DNA from: Achromobacter piechaudii NBRC 102461
GTDB lineage: Bacteria; Pseudomonadota; Gammaproteobacteria; Burkholderiales; Burkholderiaceae_B
Direction: 5' to 3'
Assembly (NCBI RefSeq): GCF_001571245.1
Contig: NZ_BCTK01000005.1
Location: 248,001 to 312,000 of the forward strand
Length of the DNA stretch: 64,000 nt
Notes under the pieces: model-generated
The model's input: the letters and a program-made list of their open reading frames with translations, nothing else
What the model was told of the DNA's origin: nothing
Databases searched by the model: none
Part shown: piece by piece, positions 7,855 through 17,419 of the stretch
Position numbering within the stretch: the first letter of the stretch is position 1
Layout of the letters: each line of letters starts with the position of its first letter
Position numbers and translations under genes: made by a program

Positions 7855-10659
7855 ATGTTTACCTTCCTGAAATCCTTTTTTTCGTCCGCCGCTGGCCGTC
7901 GGCGGGCAGGCCGCCACTTCCGCCGCACCCCCATTCTTGAGCAGGGCGCGCAAACGGCTGTCGCCTCGACGCCTTCCGACGCCTCGCGCGGCGCCAACCG
8001 CCGCATGCTGGAGCAGTCGCGCATGGGGCTGGACGCCTTGTTCTCGCTACTGGCCAGCGGTCGTGGCGGCCTGACGCAAGAACAGGCGCTGGCCGCCCGT
8101 GAACGCCACGGCGCCAACGAGGTCGACCATGAAAAGCCACTGGCCTGGTACACGCACCTGTGGCTGTCTTACCGCAATCCCTTCAATCTGCTGCTGACCG
8201 CGTTGGCCGGGCTGTCGTGGCTGACCGACGTGCGTATGGCCCAGGCCGACGACAAGTCGTGGACGGCGGTGGGCATCATCGGGTCCATGGTGGTCATCTC
8301 GACCGTGCTGCGCTTTGCCCAGGAACTGCGGTCGAACCGTGCCGCCGAAGCGCTGAAAGCCATGGTGCAGAACACCGCCACGGTGTTGCGCGCCGACGTG
8401 CTGACGCCGGAAGCGGCAAATGGCAGGCGCGTCTTCGGCGCGCCGCTGCACGACTCCGGTTCGTACCAGATGGAAGTGCCGCTGGCCGAGCTGGTGCCCG
8501 GCGATGTGGTGCTGCTATCGGCTGGCGACATGATTCCCGCCGATTGCCGCATCCTGAACGCCAAGGACCTGTTCATCGCCCAGGCCGCCTTGACCGGCGA
8601 GTCGCTGCCGGTGGAAAAGCACGCCGTCCAGCGCGAGCACACCGACAACTCGCTGGAACTGGAGAACATGGCTTTCATGGGCACCAACGTGGTCAGCGGC
8701 TCGGGCAGCGCGATGGTCATCGCCACCGGCTCGCAGACCTATTTCGGTCAGCTGGCCGGGCGCGTGACTCAGGAAAGCCGTGCGCCCACGCAGTTTCAAC
8801 AGGGCATCAACCGCGTCAGCTGGGTGCTGATCCGCTTCATGCTGGTGATGGCGCCCATCGTGTTCGTGATCAACGGCGTCACCAAGGGCGACTGGCTGGA
8901 GGCGCTGCTGTTCGCGCTGGCGATCGCCGTGGGCCTGACGCCCGAGATGCTGCCGATGATCGTCACCGCCACGCTGGCCAAGGGGGCGTTGCGCATGTCG
9001 CGCCGCAAGGTCGTCGTGAAGCGGCTGGACGCGATCCAGAACCTGGGCGCGATGAACGTGCTGTGCACCGACAAGACGGGCACGCTGACGCAGGACAGGA
9101 TCGTGCTGGAACGCCACACGGACGTATACGGTTCCAGCAGCGATGATGTGCTGGCCTATGCCTACCTGAACAGCTACTACCAGACGGGTCTGAAGAACCT
9201 GCTGGACGTGGCGGTGTTGCAGCATGCCGAGGTCAAGCGCAGCCTGAACCTGGCCGCCAAATACCGCAAGGTCGATGAGATTCCTTTTGATTTCTCGCGC
9301 CGCCGGATGTCTGTCGTGGTCAATGAAACGGAAAACGGGCGCGACCACCACGAATTGATCTGCAAGGGCGCGCTGGAAGAAATGTTGACGGCGTGCACCC
9401 GGCTGCGCGTGGGGGATTCGGTTTTCCCCCTGACCGACGCGCGGCGCGAGGACATCCGGCGCGTGACGGCGGAGCTGAACCGCGACGGACTGCGGGTGAT
9501 TGCCGTGGGCGTCAAGGAGATGCCGCCCACGCAGCTGGCCTACGGCGTGGCGGACGAGTCCGATCTGGTGCTGGTGGGATACATCGCGTTCCTGGACCCC
9601 CCCAAGGAATCGACCGGCCCCGCGCTGGCGGCGCTGAAAGCCTCGGGCATCGAGGTCAAGGTGCTGACCGGTGACGTCGAGCTGGTCACGCAGAAGGTCT
9701 GCCGCGAGGTCGATTTCGAAGTGCGCGGCGTCTATCTCGGCGCGCAGATCGAAGCGATGGACGACGCGCAACTGGCGGTGGCGGTGCGCGAGGCGAACGT
9801 GTTTGCCCGGCTGACGCCCGCGCACAAGGAACGCATCGTGCGCAGCTTGCGCGCCCAGGGCGACACCGTGGGGTTCATGGGCGATGGCATCAATGACGCA
9901 CCGGCCCTGCGCGCCGCTGACGTCGGCATTTCCGTGGATTCGGCGGTGGATATCTCGAAGGAGGCTGCCGACATCATCCTGCTGGAAAAAAGCCTGATGG
10001 TGCTGGAGGATGGCGTGATCGAAGGCCGCAAGACCTTCTGCAACATGCTCAAGTACCTGAAGATGACGGCCAGCTCGAATTTCGGCAACGTCTTTTCGGT
10101 GCTGGTCGCCAGCGCCTTCCTGCCGTTCCTGCCGATGCTGCCCATCCACCTGCTGCTGCAAAATTTGATGTATGACGTGTCGCAGACGGCAATTCCCTTC
10201 GACAATGTCGACGAAGAACTGCTCAAGAAGCCGCAGCAATGGGATGCGGACGGCTTGGGCCGGTTCATGGTGTTCTTTGGCCCCATCAGCTCATTGTTCG
10301 ATATCGCCATGTTCGCCATCATGTGGTTCGTGTTCCACGCCAATGCGCCCGAGCATCAGACGTTGTTCCAGTCTGGCTGGTTCGTGGAAGGCTTGCTGTC
10401 GCAAACGCTGATCGTGCACATGATCCGCACGCGCCGCATTCCTTTCCTGCAAAGCCGCGCGGCGTGGCCGTTGATGGGCATGACGGCAATGGTGGTGCTG
10501 GCGGGCCTGTGGCTGCCGTTCTCGCCGCTGGCCGAGTACTTCCAGCTGCAAGCTTTGCCGTGGGGTTATTTCCCGTGGTTGGTGGGGGTGCTGTTGAGCT
10601 ATTGCGTGCTGACGCAATTCCTCAAGGGCATTTGGGTACGCCGTTACGGCTGGCAGTAA
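7855..10659 (+). CDS. mgtA: P-type magnesium-translocating ATPase
   Basis: MgtA/MgtB-type P-type ATPases import Mg2+ across the inner membrane when magnesium is scarce. The 934-residue protein (about 900 is usual) has the actuator motif LTGESLPVEK, the phosphorylation site CTDKTGTLTQD with the acceptor Asp near residue 406, and MGDGINDAPALRAADVGISVD in the hinge. The GLTPEMLPMI segment of the fourth helix is the MgtA form. The ATG at 7855 follows CCGGAG; a longer in-frame reading from 7717 lacks support and would run into the leader. The N-terminus is basic and serine-rich. It is preceded by a leader ORF resembling mgtL. Confidence 0.96.
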   Translation: MFTFLKSFFSSAAGRRRAGRHFRRTPILEQGAQTAVASTPSDASRGANRRMLEQSRMGLDALFSLLASGRGGLTQEQALAARERHGANEVDHEKPLAWYTHLWLSYRNPFNLLLTALAGLSWLTDVRMAQADDKSWTAVGIIGSMVVISTVLRFAQELRSNRAAEALKAMVQNTATVLRADVLTPEAANGRRVFGAPLHDSGSYQMEVPLAELVPGDVVLLSAGDMIPADCRILNAKDLFIAQAALTGESLPVEKHAVQREHTDNSLELENMAFMGTNVVSGSGSAMVIATGSQTYFGQLAGRVTQESRAPTQFQQGINRVSWVLIRFMLVMAPIVFVINGVTKGDWLEALLFALAIAVGLTPEMLPMIVTATLAKGALRMSRRKVVVKRLDAIQNLGAMNVLCTDKTGTLTQDRIVLERHTDVYGSSSDDVLAYAYLNSYYQTGLKNLLDVAVLQHAEVKRSLNLAAKYRKVDEIPFDFSRRRMSVVVNETENGRDHHELICKGALEEMLTACTRLRVGDSVFPLTDARREDIRRVTAELNRDGLRVIAVGVKEMPPTQLAYGVADESDLVLVGYIAFLDPPKESTGPALAALKASGIEVKVLTGDVELVTQKVCREVDFEVRGVYLGAQIEAMDDAQLAVAVREANVFARLTPAHKERIVRSLRAQGDTVGFMGDGINDAPALRAADVGISVDSAVDISKEAADIILLEKSLMVLEDGVIEGRKTFCNMLKYLKMTASSNFGNVFSVLVASAFLPFLPMLPIHLLLQNLMYDVSQTAIPFDNVDEELLKKPQQWDADGLGRFMVFFGPISSLFDIAMFAIMWFVFHANAPEHQTLFQSGWFVEGLLSQTLIVHMIRTRRIPFLQSRAAWPLMGMTAMVVLAGLWLPFSPLAEYFQLQALPWGYFPWLVGVLLSYCVLTQFLKGIWVRRYGWQ

Positions 10660-10720
10660 GGCCGCAACGGGCCACATAGGGTGGGGCGGGCGCGGGCGCT
10701 CGCCCCCTTTGGAGCAAAGC

Positions 10721-11827
10721 ATGAAAAAGGCATTTTTTGCGGCCCTCATCACGGGTCTGGCCCTGCCGCCCGGGCTGGCCGCCGCCGCTGCGGTCGAGGA
10801 CTTCGGCCTGCAACTGTACGGCGTGGTCGACGCCGGCGTGGCCGTGACCAGCGTGTCCGGCCAGGGCAGCCACGCGGGCGTGCTGAACGGCGGGCTGACG
10901 GATTCGTTGTGGGGCCTGTCGGGCGTCGAGGATCTTGGCGGCGGCTGGCGCACGCGGGTCCAACTGGAAAGCGGCTTCGACCCGTCCAGCGGCCAGTCTG
11001 CCGAAGATGGCCGCTTGTTCAACTACGCCACCTGGGTGGGCGTGGGCAACGAGCGCTATGGCGAGGTGCGCCTCGGGCGCCAACACACGATCGGCCAGAT
11101 GTACGGCAATGCGTTGGAGATCGCGTCCTGGAAGGAAATGGGAATGGGCGCCACGTTCAAGGCGTCGGACAACTACCAGTTCAGCAACATGGTGAACGTC
11201 ACGTCGGCGGACTGGAACGGCTTTCAACTTGGCGCCGGCTATTCCTTCGACGCCGACGACCAGAATCGTTTCCGAACCAACCAGAACCCGCGGGCCACCA
11301 GCGTCGGCCTGAAGTACGAAAGCGGCCCGCTGCTGGCCGTGGCCACCTGGGACCAACTGCAGCTGGGCGACTCGCCAGCGGCCAGCGGCAAGCGGCCCCG
11401 CGCCGTGCAACTGGGGGCGGCCTACGACTTCGAGGTCGTCAAGGTGTCGCTGGCCTGGTCGCGCCAGCAAAACGGCTATGTGGGCCTGGACGGAGGCGAT
11501 CCGGACGGTCTGGGCCAGGGGCTGGGTCCGGCCCCGTTTGTGCAGGGGGGCACGATCAACGCCTGGCTGTTGGGCGCCAGCGTGCCTATCGGCCCGGGTA
11601 CGTTGCTGCTGCAATGGTCGCTGGCGCGGCCCGACTGGCAATGGGATAACGGCATGACGGCGCGCAAGGCGCAGGTGGCGACCGTGGGTTATACCTATGC
11701 CTTGTCGCCTCGCACCACGCTTTACAGCTTTGCCGGCTACGCCTCCAACTACACGCTGGATAATCAGTTCGACCCTGCCAATTCCCACACCACTCGCGTC
11801 GGAGCGGGCGTGTCGCATCGCTTCTGA
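10721..11827 (+). CDS. Gram-negative general porin
   Basis: This is a 368-residue outer-membrane trimeric porin of the Bordetella/Burkholderia type. The start at ATG 10721 follows GGAG and gives a signal peptide, MKKAFFAALITGLALPPGLA, with cleavage near AAAA-V. The mature part begins LQLYGVVDAGV, the typical first strand. Porin repeats such as SLWGLSGVEDLGGGWRTRVQ and a C-terminal strand ending VGAGVSHRF, with the terminal phenylalanine needed for Bam recognition, are present. It lies 61 nt behind mgtA on the same strand, but no terminator or promoter between them was clear. Substrate preference cannot be read from sequence. Confidence 0.9.
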   Translation: MKKAFFAALITGLALPPGLAAAAAVEDFGLQLYGVVDAGVAVTSVSGQGSHAGVLNGGLTDSLWGLSGVEDLGGGWRTRVQLESGFDPSSGQSAEDGRLFNYATWVGVGNERYGEVRLGRQHTIGQMYGNALEIASWKEMGMGATFKASDNYQFSNMVNVTSADWNGFQLGAGYSFDADDQNRFRTNQNPRATSVGLKYESGPLLAVATWDQLQLGDSPAASGKRPRAVQLGAAYDFEVVKVSLAWSRQQNGYVGLDGGDPDGLGQGLGPAPFVQGGTINAWLLGASVPIGPGTLLLQWSLARPDWQWDNGMTARKAQVATVGYTYALSPRTTLYSFAGYASNYTLDNQFDPANSHTTRVGAGVSHRF

Positions 11828-11925
11828 TCCGGCCGGCGTATCGGACCAGGGGCCGGCGCGGTCTACTACAATCAGCCCACCGGTCGGGGTGCGTCGCCGG
11901 CTCTGTCTTTCCCGATGTCTTTCGG

Positions 11926-12798
11926 ATGGCCCGTATGGATAGTCTTGAATGGCTCATACCCTGGGAGGTTTCTCCCACGCTGGTCGCCTCCTTCGTGGTG
12001 GCGATCGTGCTGTTCGTGCGCGGCCAACGCGTTCACCACGTCACCCGCGCGCGCCGCTTTTTCTTCTGGGCGGGTCTGGTGCTGCTGTATCTGTCGATGC
12101 ACACCCGGGTCGATTACTACGCCGAACGCATGTTCTTCATTCACCGTATCCAGCATCTGGTGCTGCACCATCTGGGTCCATTGCTGGTGATGGCGGCGTT
12201 TCCGGGGCAGGTCATGCGCGCGGGGCTGCCGATGTCCTGGCGCATTCGCCTGCGCGATTTTCTGCGCACCCGCAGCGGGCGCGTCACCGTCGCGGTGCTG
12301 ACCAACAAGATTTTCGTGCCGACGCTGTTCGTCTTCCTGGTGCTGGTCTGGCTGATCCCGTCCGTGCAGTTCTATTCGATGCTGGACTGGCGGCTGTACC
12401 GTCTGATGAACTGGTCCGTCGTCATCAGCGGGTTCATGTACTGGAACCTGATCCTGGACCGCCGCCCCGCGCCGCCCGCCGCCATGACGCCGGGTGGACG
12501 CGTCATTTCCCCCGTGCTGACCATGCTGCCGCAGATGGTGGCGGGCGCGGTCATCGCCTTCACTGAAAGCGATATCTATCCGTTGTTCGAGTTGTGCGGA
12601 CGCGCCATCGCCATGTCAGCCCAGACCGACCAGACCATTGGCGGCCTGACGATGTGGATTCCGGCCGCGCTGGTCGAAGTGATCGGCTTGATGGTGGCCT
12701 TGGGCACGTTGATGCGCCTGTCGGCCAAGGGAAGACTGCGCAAGGTGGACCGCGATGCGCGCGCCCGGGCCAAGGCCCGAGCGGCGTTATCCGCCTGA
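11926..12798 (+). CDS. CtaG-like (Caa3_CtaG family) membrane protein
   Basis: This is a 290-residue polytopic protein with about seven hydrophobic helices. Histidine-rich motifs HRIQHLVLHHLGPLLVM and MYWNLILDRRPAPP match the caa3-type CtaG family, implicated in copper delivery or assembly of heme-copper oxidase. The C-terminus is basic (KGRLRKVDRDARARAKAR). ATG codons at 11926 and 11935 are both possible. No oxidase genes are nearby, so the partner is unknown. It converges with galU, 25 nt away. Confidence 0.8.
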   Translation: MARMDSLEWLIPWEVSPTLVASFVVAIVLFVRGQRVHHVTRARRFFFWAGLVLLYLSMHTRVDYYAERMFFIHRIQHLVLHHLGPLLVMAAFPGQVMRAGLPMSWRIRLRDFLRTRSGRVTVAVLTNKIFVPTLFVFLVLVWLIPSVQFYSMLDWRLYRLMNWSVVISGFMYWNLILDRRPAPPAAMTPGGRVISPVLTMLPQMVAGAVIAFTESDIYPLFELCGRAIAMSAQTDQTIGGLTMWIPAALVEVIGLMVALGTLMRLSAKGRLRKVDRDARARAKARAALSA

Positions 12799-12823
12799 GC
12801 CCGGGGGCCGGGCAGCGATTGGG

Positions 12824-13675
12824 TTATTCCGGCACCAGGCCATGATACTTCTTGCCCAGCGCCACCGTGGCCTGGAACATGCCTGCCTTGTTGCCGCAGT
12901 CGTAGCGCACGCCTTCAAAGCGGTGCGCGTATACGGCGCGCTCGCGCATCAGCGAAGCAATGCCGTCGGTCAACTGGATTTCATTGCCGGCGCCCATCTT
13001 GGTCGAACGCAGGTGGTCGAAAATGGCGGCTTCCAGCACGTATCGGCCCACGACGGCGAGTGTCGAGGGGGCGTCTTCGGGATCGGGCTTTTCGACGATA
13101 TGCGTGACGCGTTCGGTGCGCGGATCCAGATGCGATTCGCCGGCGCGGGTGGCCACGATGCCGTACTTGCGGGTGTCGGCGCGGGGCACGTCCTGCACGC
13201 CCAGCACGCTGGCGTTCTGGGCCACGGCCACGTCCACCAGCTGCTTCATGGCGGGCGTGTCGGCGTCGATCAAGTCGTCGGCCAGCAAGACGGCAAAGGG
13301 TTCGTCGCCCACGGCGGGGGCGGCCGACAGGACGGCGTGGCCCAGGCCCAGCGGCGCGGATTGGCGAATGTAGAGACAGTTCACATGCGCGGGTAGAATG
13401 CCCCGCACCATGGCAAGCAGTTCGTGCTTGGCTTTGCTTTCCAGGTCGGATTCAAGTTCCGGCGCGGAGTCGAAGTGGTCTTCGATGGCGCGCTTATTGC
13501 GTCCGGTCACGAATATCAGGTCGGTGATGCCTGCGGCAACGGCCTCTTCGACGGCGTATTGAATCAATGGCTTATCGACCACGGGCAGCATTTCCTTGGG
13601 CATCGCCTTGGTGGCGGGCAGGAAGCGTGTGCCCATGCCGGCGACAGGGAAAACAGCTTTACGGACGGGACGCAT
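12824..13675 (-). CDS. galU: UTP-glucose-1-phosphate uridylyltransferase
   Basis: GalU makes UDP-glucose from UTP and glucose-1-phosphate for lipopolysaccharide, capsule and trehalose synthesis. The 283-residue enzyme starts [20 protein letters not shown], the nucleotide-binding G-x-G-TR motif. It continues with [27 protein letters not shown] and [15 protein letters not shown], all GalU hallmarks. The ATG ending at 13675 follows GAGG and is preferred to longer in-frame readings that run into bepA on the other strand. It is divergent from bepA, with 57 nt between the two starts. Confidence 0.95.
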   Translation of the reverse strand: MRPVRKAVFPVAGMGTRFLPATKAMPKEMLPVVDKPLIQYAVEEAVAAGITDLIFVTGRNKRAIEDHFDSAPELESDLESKAKHELLAMVRGILPAHVNCLYIRQSAPLGLGHAVLSAAPAVGDEPFAVLLADDLIDADTPAMKQLVDVAVAQNASVLGVQDVPRADTRKYGIVATRAGESHLDPRTERVTHIVEKPDPEDAPSTLAVVGRYVLEAAIFDHLRSTKMGAGNEIQLTDGIASLMRERAVYAHRFEGVRYDCGNKAGMFQATVALGKKYHGLVPE

Positions 13676-13732
13676 TGAGACCTCGTTTAGAGTATCGATG
13701 AAACATTTTAAGCTCATCGCTATCATAGGCTT

Positions 13733-15256
13733 ATGAACCGCAGGAAAATGCCATCCATTTGCGCGATTGCGAAACGCAGCGCGATTCTGGGCCTGAGCGT
13801 CGCGTTGATCGCTCCCTCCATACCGGTCGCCGCCTGGGCGCAGCCGGTCGGCCTTCCATCCATGGGCGCGGCATCCGCAGCCGAACTGTCCCCGATGCTT
13901 GAACGCAGCCTGGGGCAGGCCATCATGTCGCAAGGTCGGCGTGACCCCACTTATGTAGACGACCCCGAACTCAGTCAGTACCTGACGACCATGGGCCGCA
14001 AACTGGCCGCCTTTGCGCCAGGGGCCGTGCCCGACGTGGAAATGTTCGGCGTACGCGATCCGGAAATCAACGCCTTCGCCATGCCGGGTGGATATATCGG
14101 CGTCAATACCGGGCTGATCGTTTCCTCTGGCAGTGAGTCCGAACTGGCCGCCGTGCTGGCGCACGAAATCGGCCACGTCGTGCAGCGACACATCGCGCGC
14201 GGCATGACGCAGCAGAATCAGAACGGCATGGTGATGCTGGCCAGCCTGGCTGGCGCGCTGTTGGCCGCGCTGGCTGGCGGTGGCGGAAACCTGGCGATGG
14301 GCGTGGCCGCCTTCGGACAGGCCGCCGCCATCAACCGCCAACTGGGCTTTTCCCGCGATGCCGAACGCGAGGCCGACCGTGCCGGCTTCCAGATGTTGAC
14401 CAAGGCGGGCTATGACGCCGAGGGCATGTCCCAGATGTTCTCGCGGCTGATGAACGCATCGCGCTTGAACGAGGGGGCGGGCGGTGGGTCCTGGGCCAGC
14501 ACCCACCCCTTGTCCATCGAGCGGATGTCCGATGTACAGAACCGGGTGCGTTCGCTGCCGGCCTCGCGCCATATCGATAGCGATGACTTCTGGTACGTGC
14601 GCGCCAAGATGCGCGTGGTGCAGGGCCGCGATGCCGTCAGCTTGCGCTCGGCCGGACAGCAATTGCAGGACGAGGCGCAGGCCCTGTCCGGTGTGCGCCA
14701 ATCAGCGGCTTATTACGGTCTGGCCCTGCAGGCCTTCCAGCGCAACAACCTGGCGGAAGCGGACCGATACTGGAATCTGGCCACCGCTGGCGGCCGCAAT
14801 TCCGCCCAATTGGCCAAACTCAGCGTCGACATCGCCCTGGCTCGCAAGGAAAATGCGCGCGCGCTGGAGCTGGCGCAGGCCGCCACCAAACGCTGGCCCG
14901 AGCAGCGGGCGCTGGGCATTGCCTACGCGCAGGCGCTGCAAAGCAATGGCCGCCATGCCGATGCGCAGGACTATCTGCGCGCCAAGATCAAGCAGTGGGG
15001 CAGCGACGAGCCCAGCCTGTACCAGATGCTGGCGCAAAGCGAAGAACGCAATGGCAAGCCGGTGCAGGCGCGCCGCGATTTGGCGCGCTTCTATGTGATG
15101 ACCGGCGCGTTCGCGGCTGCGGAATCGCAGTTGCAGCAGGCGCGCGGCCTGTCCACCGATTTCTACGAGCAATCGCAGATCGACGTGCAGATCAAGGAAG
15201 TGAAAGACAAGCTGGCCGAAGAACGGCAACTGCTGGAGCGCTTCAAATCCGGTTGA
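13733..15256 (+). CDS. bepA: Periplasmic M48 metalloprotease with TPR domain, BepA/YfgC type
   Basis: BepA is a periplasmic zinc protease and chaperone that degrades or helps assemble stalled outer-membrane proteins such as LptD. The 507-residue precursor has a signal peptide ([18 protein letters not shown]) and the zinc motif [12 protein letters not shown] near residue 145. The third ligand Glu lies in [12 protein letters not shown], and tetratricopeptide-like helices follow ([18 protein letters not shown] onward). It is slightly longer than E. coli BepA (487). It is transcribed divergently from galU. Confidence is high for the family and good for the BepA role. Confidence 0.9.
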   Translation: MNRRKMPSICAIAKRSAILGLSVALIAPSIPVAAWAQPVGLPSMGAASAAELSPMLERSLGQAIMSQGRRDPTYVDDPELSQYLTTMGRKLAAFAPGAVPDVEMFGVRDPEINAFAMPGGYIGVNTGLIVSSGSESELAAVLAHEIGHVVQRHIARGMTQQNQNGMVMLASLAGALLAALAGGGGNLAMGVAAFGQAAAINRQLGFSRDAEREADRAGFQMLTKAGYDAEGMSQMFSRLMNASRLNEGAGGGSWASTHPLSIERMSDVQNRVRSLPASRHIDSDDFWYVRAKMRVVQGRDAVSLRSAGQQLQDEAQALSGVRQSAAYYGLALQAFQRNNLAEADRYWNLATAGGRNSAQLAKLSVDIALARKENARALELAQAATKRWPEQRALGIAYAQALQSNGRHADAQDYLRAKIKQWGSDEPSLYQMLAQSEERNGKPVQARRDLARFYVMTGAFAAAESQLQQARGLSTDFYEQSQIDVQIKEVKDKLAEERQLLERFKSG

Positions 15257-15310
15257 TGGCGCGTCGCGCCGGCCGGGTTGCTCCGGCCGGGTTGCTCCGG
15301 CCGTGCCGTG

Positions 15311-16411
15311 CTACAGACCGGTTTCGAAGAAGCGGCCCAGCCGCTGCGGCAGCCAGTTCAGATGCGCCGGAAACGCGCCTGTAGGAAATCCGGCATGTCC
15401 GCCATCGCTGGGTTGGTGCAGCAAGATGACGGGCGAGCAGTCTTCCGGCTTGGGCAGCGAGCCCGCTGGAATGAACGGGTCGTTGCGGGCGTTGAGCACC
15501 AGCGTGGGCACCGAAATCTTGGGCAGCCACGGCTTGCTGGACGCGCGAGTCCAGTAATCCAGCGCGTTGCGAAAGCCGTGCATCGGCGCGGTGTAGGTGT
15601 CGTCGAATTCGCGCAGATCGTGCGCGTGGGCGATACGCATCACGTCAATGGCGCCAGGAAAACGATGCGCCTTTTCCAGCACCTTGTGCTTGAGCGTTTT
15701 CAGGAAATGCGCGCTGTACACCCGGCGATTGAATACGCCCGTTGACAGCGTCTTGCCGCAGGCGACCAGGTCCAGCGGCACGGATACGCCAGCCGCGGCG
15801 GTCAGCCAGGTCGTGTCTTCCTGGTGTTCACCCAGGTATTTGAGCAGCGCATTGCCGCCCAGCGATACGCCGACCGCATGCCAGCGGGCGTGCGGAATGC
15901 GGTCGCGCACGGTCTTGAGCAGAAAGCCGACTTCGGCGGAATCGCCCGAGTAATACGCGCGGGCCAAGCGGTTGGGCACGCCGGAACAGCCACGGAAATG
16001 CGCGATCACGACGATCCAGCCGCGCGCCCGGAAGTAATGGGCGACGGACTGGGCGTAGCGGCTGTTGCTGCCGCCTTCCAGGCCGTGAAACAGGATCAGC
16101 GCGGGCGTGTCCGGCGTCTGCGGCAACGAACGCCAATCCGCATCCGTCATCCAGCGCGCCGCGGCCGTCTTGCCGTTGGCGACCGGGCCCTGTCCGCTGA
16201 CGGGCGCGCCATCGGCCGCCTTGTGCGGAAAGAGTCCGGGGCCGGTCCAGTCGAAGTCTACGAAGTCGGTGTCAGGCGTTTCCACCCGGTCTCGCACGAA
16301 GGCGATGCGGTGGTATTGCGCGAACACGGACGCATAGATCGTCTGGCTGTCGCCTCCGGGCAACCAGGAGGGAACGGGGCAGGGGGACGAATCAAGACGA
16401 GCAGCGGCCAA
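15311..16411 (-). CDS. YheT-family alpha/beta hydrolase
   Basis: This is a 366-residue hydrolase of the YheT/abhydrolase-4 group. Motifs: WLPGGDSQTIYASV at the N-terminus, the oxyanion region LFHGLEGGSNSRYAQS, HFRGCSGVPNR, the nucleophile elbow GVSLGGNALLKYLGEH, the acid in ARNDPFIP, and a terminal His in SDGGHAGFP. The physiological substrate of this family is not established. It heads a small minus-strand group with an NTF2-like gene and a zinc-finger gene; spacing of 17 nt to the next upstream gene suggests co-transcription. Confidence 0.88.
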   Translation of the reverse strand: MAAARLDSSPCPVPSWLPGGDSQTIYASVFAQYHRIAFVRDRVETPDTDFVDFDWTGPGLFPHKAADGAPVSGQGPVANGKTAAARWMTDADWRSLPQTPDTPALILFHGLEGGSNSRYAQSVAHYFRARGWIVVIAHFRGCSGVPNRLARAYYSGDSAEVGFLLKTVRDRIPHARWHAVGVSLGGNALLKYLGEHQEDTTWLTAAAGVSVPLDLVACGKTLSTGVFNRRVYSAHFLKTLKHKVLEKAHRFPGAIDVMRIAHAHDLREFDDTYTAPMHGFRNALDYWTRASSKPWLPKISVPTLVLNARNDPFIPAGSLPKPEDCSPVILLHQPSDGGHAGFPTGAFPAHLNWLPQRLGRFFETGL

Positions 16412-16428
16412 CTAAAAATCCACCCGAT

Positions 16429-16851
16429 TCAATGCAGCATGTCGGGCACGTCGTGCAAGTCGAGCACGCCGGCTTCCGTGGGCGCCGACGACGAATGGTG
16501 CATGACCATGCGCCAGCCGGTAGGGCCCTTGTGGTAGATGTTCGTGGCGTAGCAGTTCGCGAACTGCGTGCCTTCGCGCGTGCGCACCGCAACCTGTTCG
16601 ACCAGCACGTGTACCGCGCACATCATGCTCAACATGACCAGCGGGCGCAGCGGGCGCACATGCAGCGGGCCGTTGGACAGCACTTGTTGCCAGGAATCGT
16701 GCACCGCCGAGTGGCCGACGATGCGCAAGCCTCCCGGGTGGATGCAGACGACTTCTTCGTCGTCGGCCCACACCTGCATCAGACGGACGCAATCCCCTTG
16801 CTCAAGGGCTTCGTAGAACGCGTGTTCGGCTTCTTCAGGTGTGGCAAACAT
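16429..16851 (-). CDS. NTF2-like (SnoaL/DUF4440 type) protein
   Basis: The 140-residue protein has the cone-shaped NTF2-like fold pattern: MFATPEEAEHAFYEALEQGD as first helix, VWADDEEVVCIHPGG, then alternating strands (VRPLRPLVMLSMMCAVHVLVEQ) and GWRMVMHHSSSA near the end. Members range from ketosteroid-isomerase-like enzymes to binding proteins, and active-site residues are not decisive here. It lies just upstream of the YheT-type hydrolase and 42 nt after the zinc-finger gene, so it may share a transcript with both. Confidence 0.75.
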   Translation of the reverse strand: MFATPEEAEHAFYEALEQGDCVRLMQVWADDEEVVCIHPGGLRIVGHSAVHDSWQQVLSNGPLHVRPLRPLVMLSMMCAVHVLVEQVAVRTREGTQFANCYATNIYHKGPTGWRMVMHHSSSAPTEAGVLDLHDVPDMLH

Positions 16852-16893
16852 GGCTGCTGTAACGGTGGCGTTGGGGCGGCGTAGGCGTCTGGA

Positions 16894-17109
16894 TCAGTGG
16901 TGGCCGTGCAGTACCGTGCCGGCCTTCAGACGGTATTGCGCGCCACAGTAGGCGCAGCTTGCGGAGCCGGTGCGCGCGACGTCGAGGAAGACGCGCGGGT
17001 GCATGCTCCAGAGCGGCGCCTTCGGGCCGGGACAGAACACGGGCAGGTCTTCAGCGCCGACTTCAATGACTTCGTGAGCGTTGGGGACGGCGGCCGGGGC
17101 AGCGGTCAT
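16894..17109 (-). CDS. Zinc-finger protein of the CHCC family
   Basis: This 71-residue protein starts MTAAPAAVPNAHEVIEV. It has the zf-CHCC pattern: VFCPGPKAPLWSMHPRVFLD with a conserved Cys and His, then CAYCGAQYRL supplying the last two cysteines. The fold is shared with mitochondrial complex I subunit NDUFS6. Bacterial members are often found beside branched-chain aminotransferase or lipid A genes and their role is unclear. The ATG at 17109 is preferred over an upstream in-frame start giving 86 residues. Confidence 0.85.
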   Translation of the reverse strand: MTAAPAAVPNAHEVIEVGAEDLPVFCPGPKAPLWSMHPRVFLDVARTGSASCAYCGAQYRLKAGTVLHGHH

Positions 17110-17374
17110 GGATATTCCTGAATAAAAAAACCGATAAACGGCAGGTTGGAGCAATGTGCGACGGGTGTTGGACCCACCGCGCGAATCACAACTGACTTAG
17201 CCAGTGATGGTACTTCGGGACGCGGCCATTCACCATGGCCGATTTCGCGCCGCGCCAGGTCCCACCCGCCAAGAATTTTCAGGCGCGTATTGTATCAAGC
17301 GACGAGGTTACAATACCGGCCTGTTCGCGCACCGGCGTGGTGCCATTCGGCCCACGCAACCCGTAAGAGTTCCC
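17110..17374. other. Divergent intergenic region between the zinc-finger and azlC genes
   Basis: There are roughly 300 nt without a recognised gene before azlC. TTACAATAC at 17307-17315 could contain the -10 of the azlC promoter; a good -35 is not obvious. Confidence 0.3.
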
Positions 17375-17419
17375 ATGTCGTCCTGTCCGAATCGCCAGGG
17401 GCCAGCCGTTGTCCTCTGA
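17375..17419 (+). CDS. 14-residue upstream ORF overlapping the azlC start
   Basis: ATG 17375 opens MSSCPNRQGPAVVL and stops at TGA 17417-17419. The last codons GCC GTT GTC CTC (Ala-Val-Val-Leu) overlap the azlC start TTG at 17409. The overlap would couple the two genes, and the branched-chain codons at the end are suggestive because AzlCD exports branched-chain amino acids. The ribosome-binding site is weak, so this is tentative. Confidence 0.3.
   Translation: MSSCPNRQGPAVVL

Noticed and set aside
8515-10239. 574-codon minus-strand frame opposite mgtA
   Set aside because: Shadow of the P-type ATPase; no ribosome-binding site or domain.
12824-14701. 625-codon reading of galU extended far upstream
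   Set aside because: The extension runs antisense through bepA. A good ribosome-binding site and the standard GalU start lie at 13675.
15262-15302. Short tandem repeat (CCGGCCGGGTTGCT twice) after bepA
   Set aside because: Only two copies; no sign of a CRISPR or functional element. Possibly a weak hairpin.
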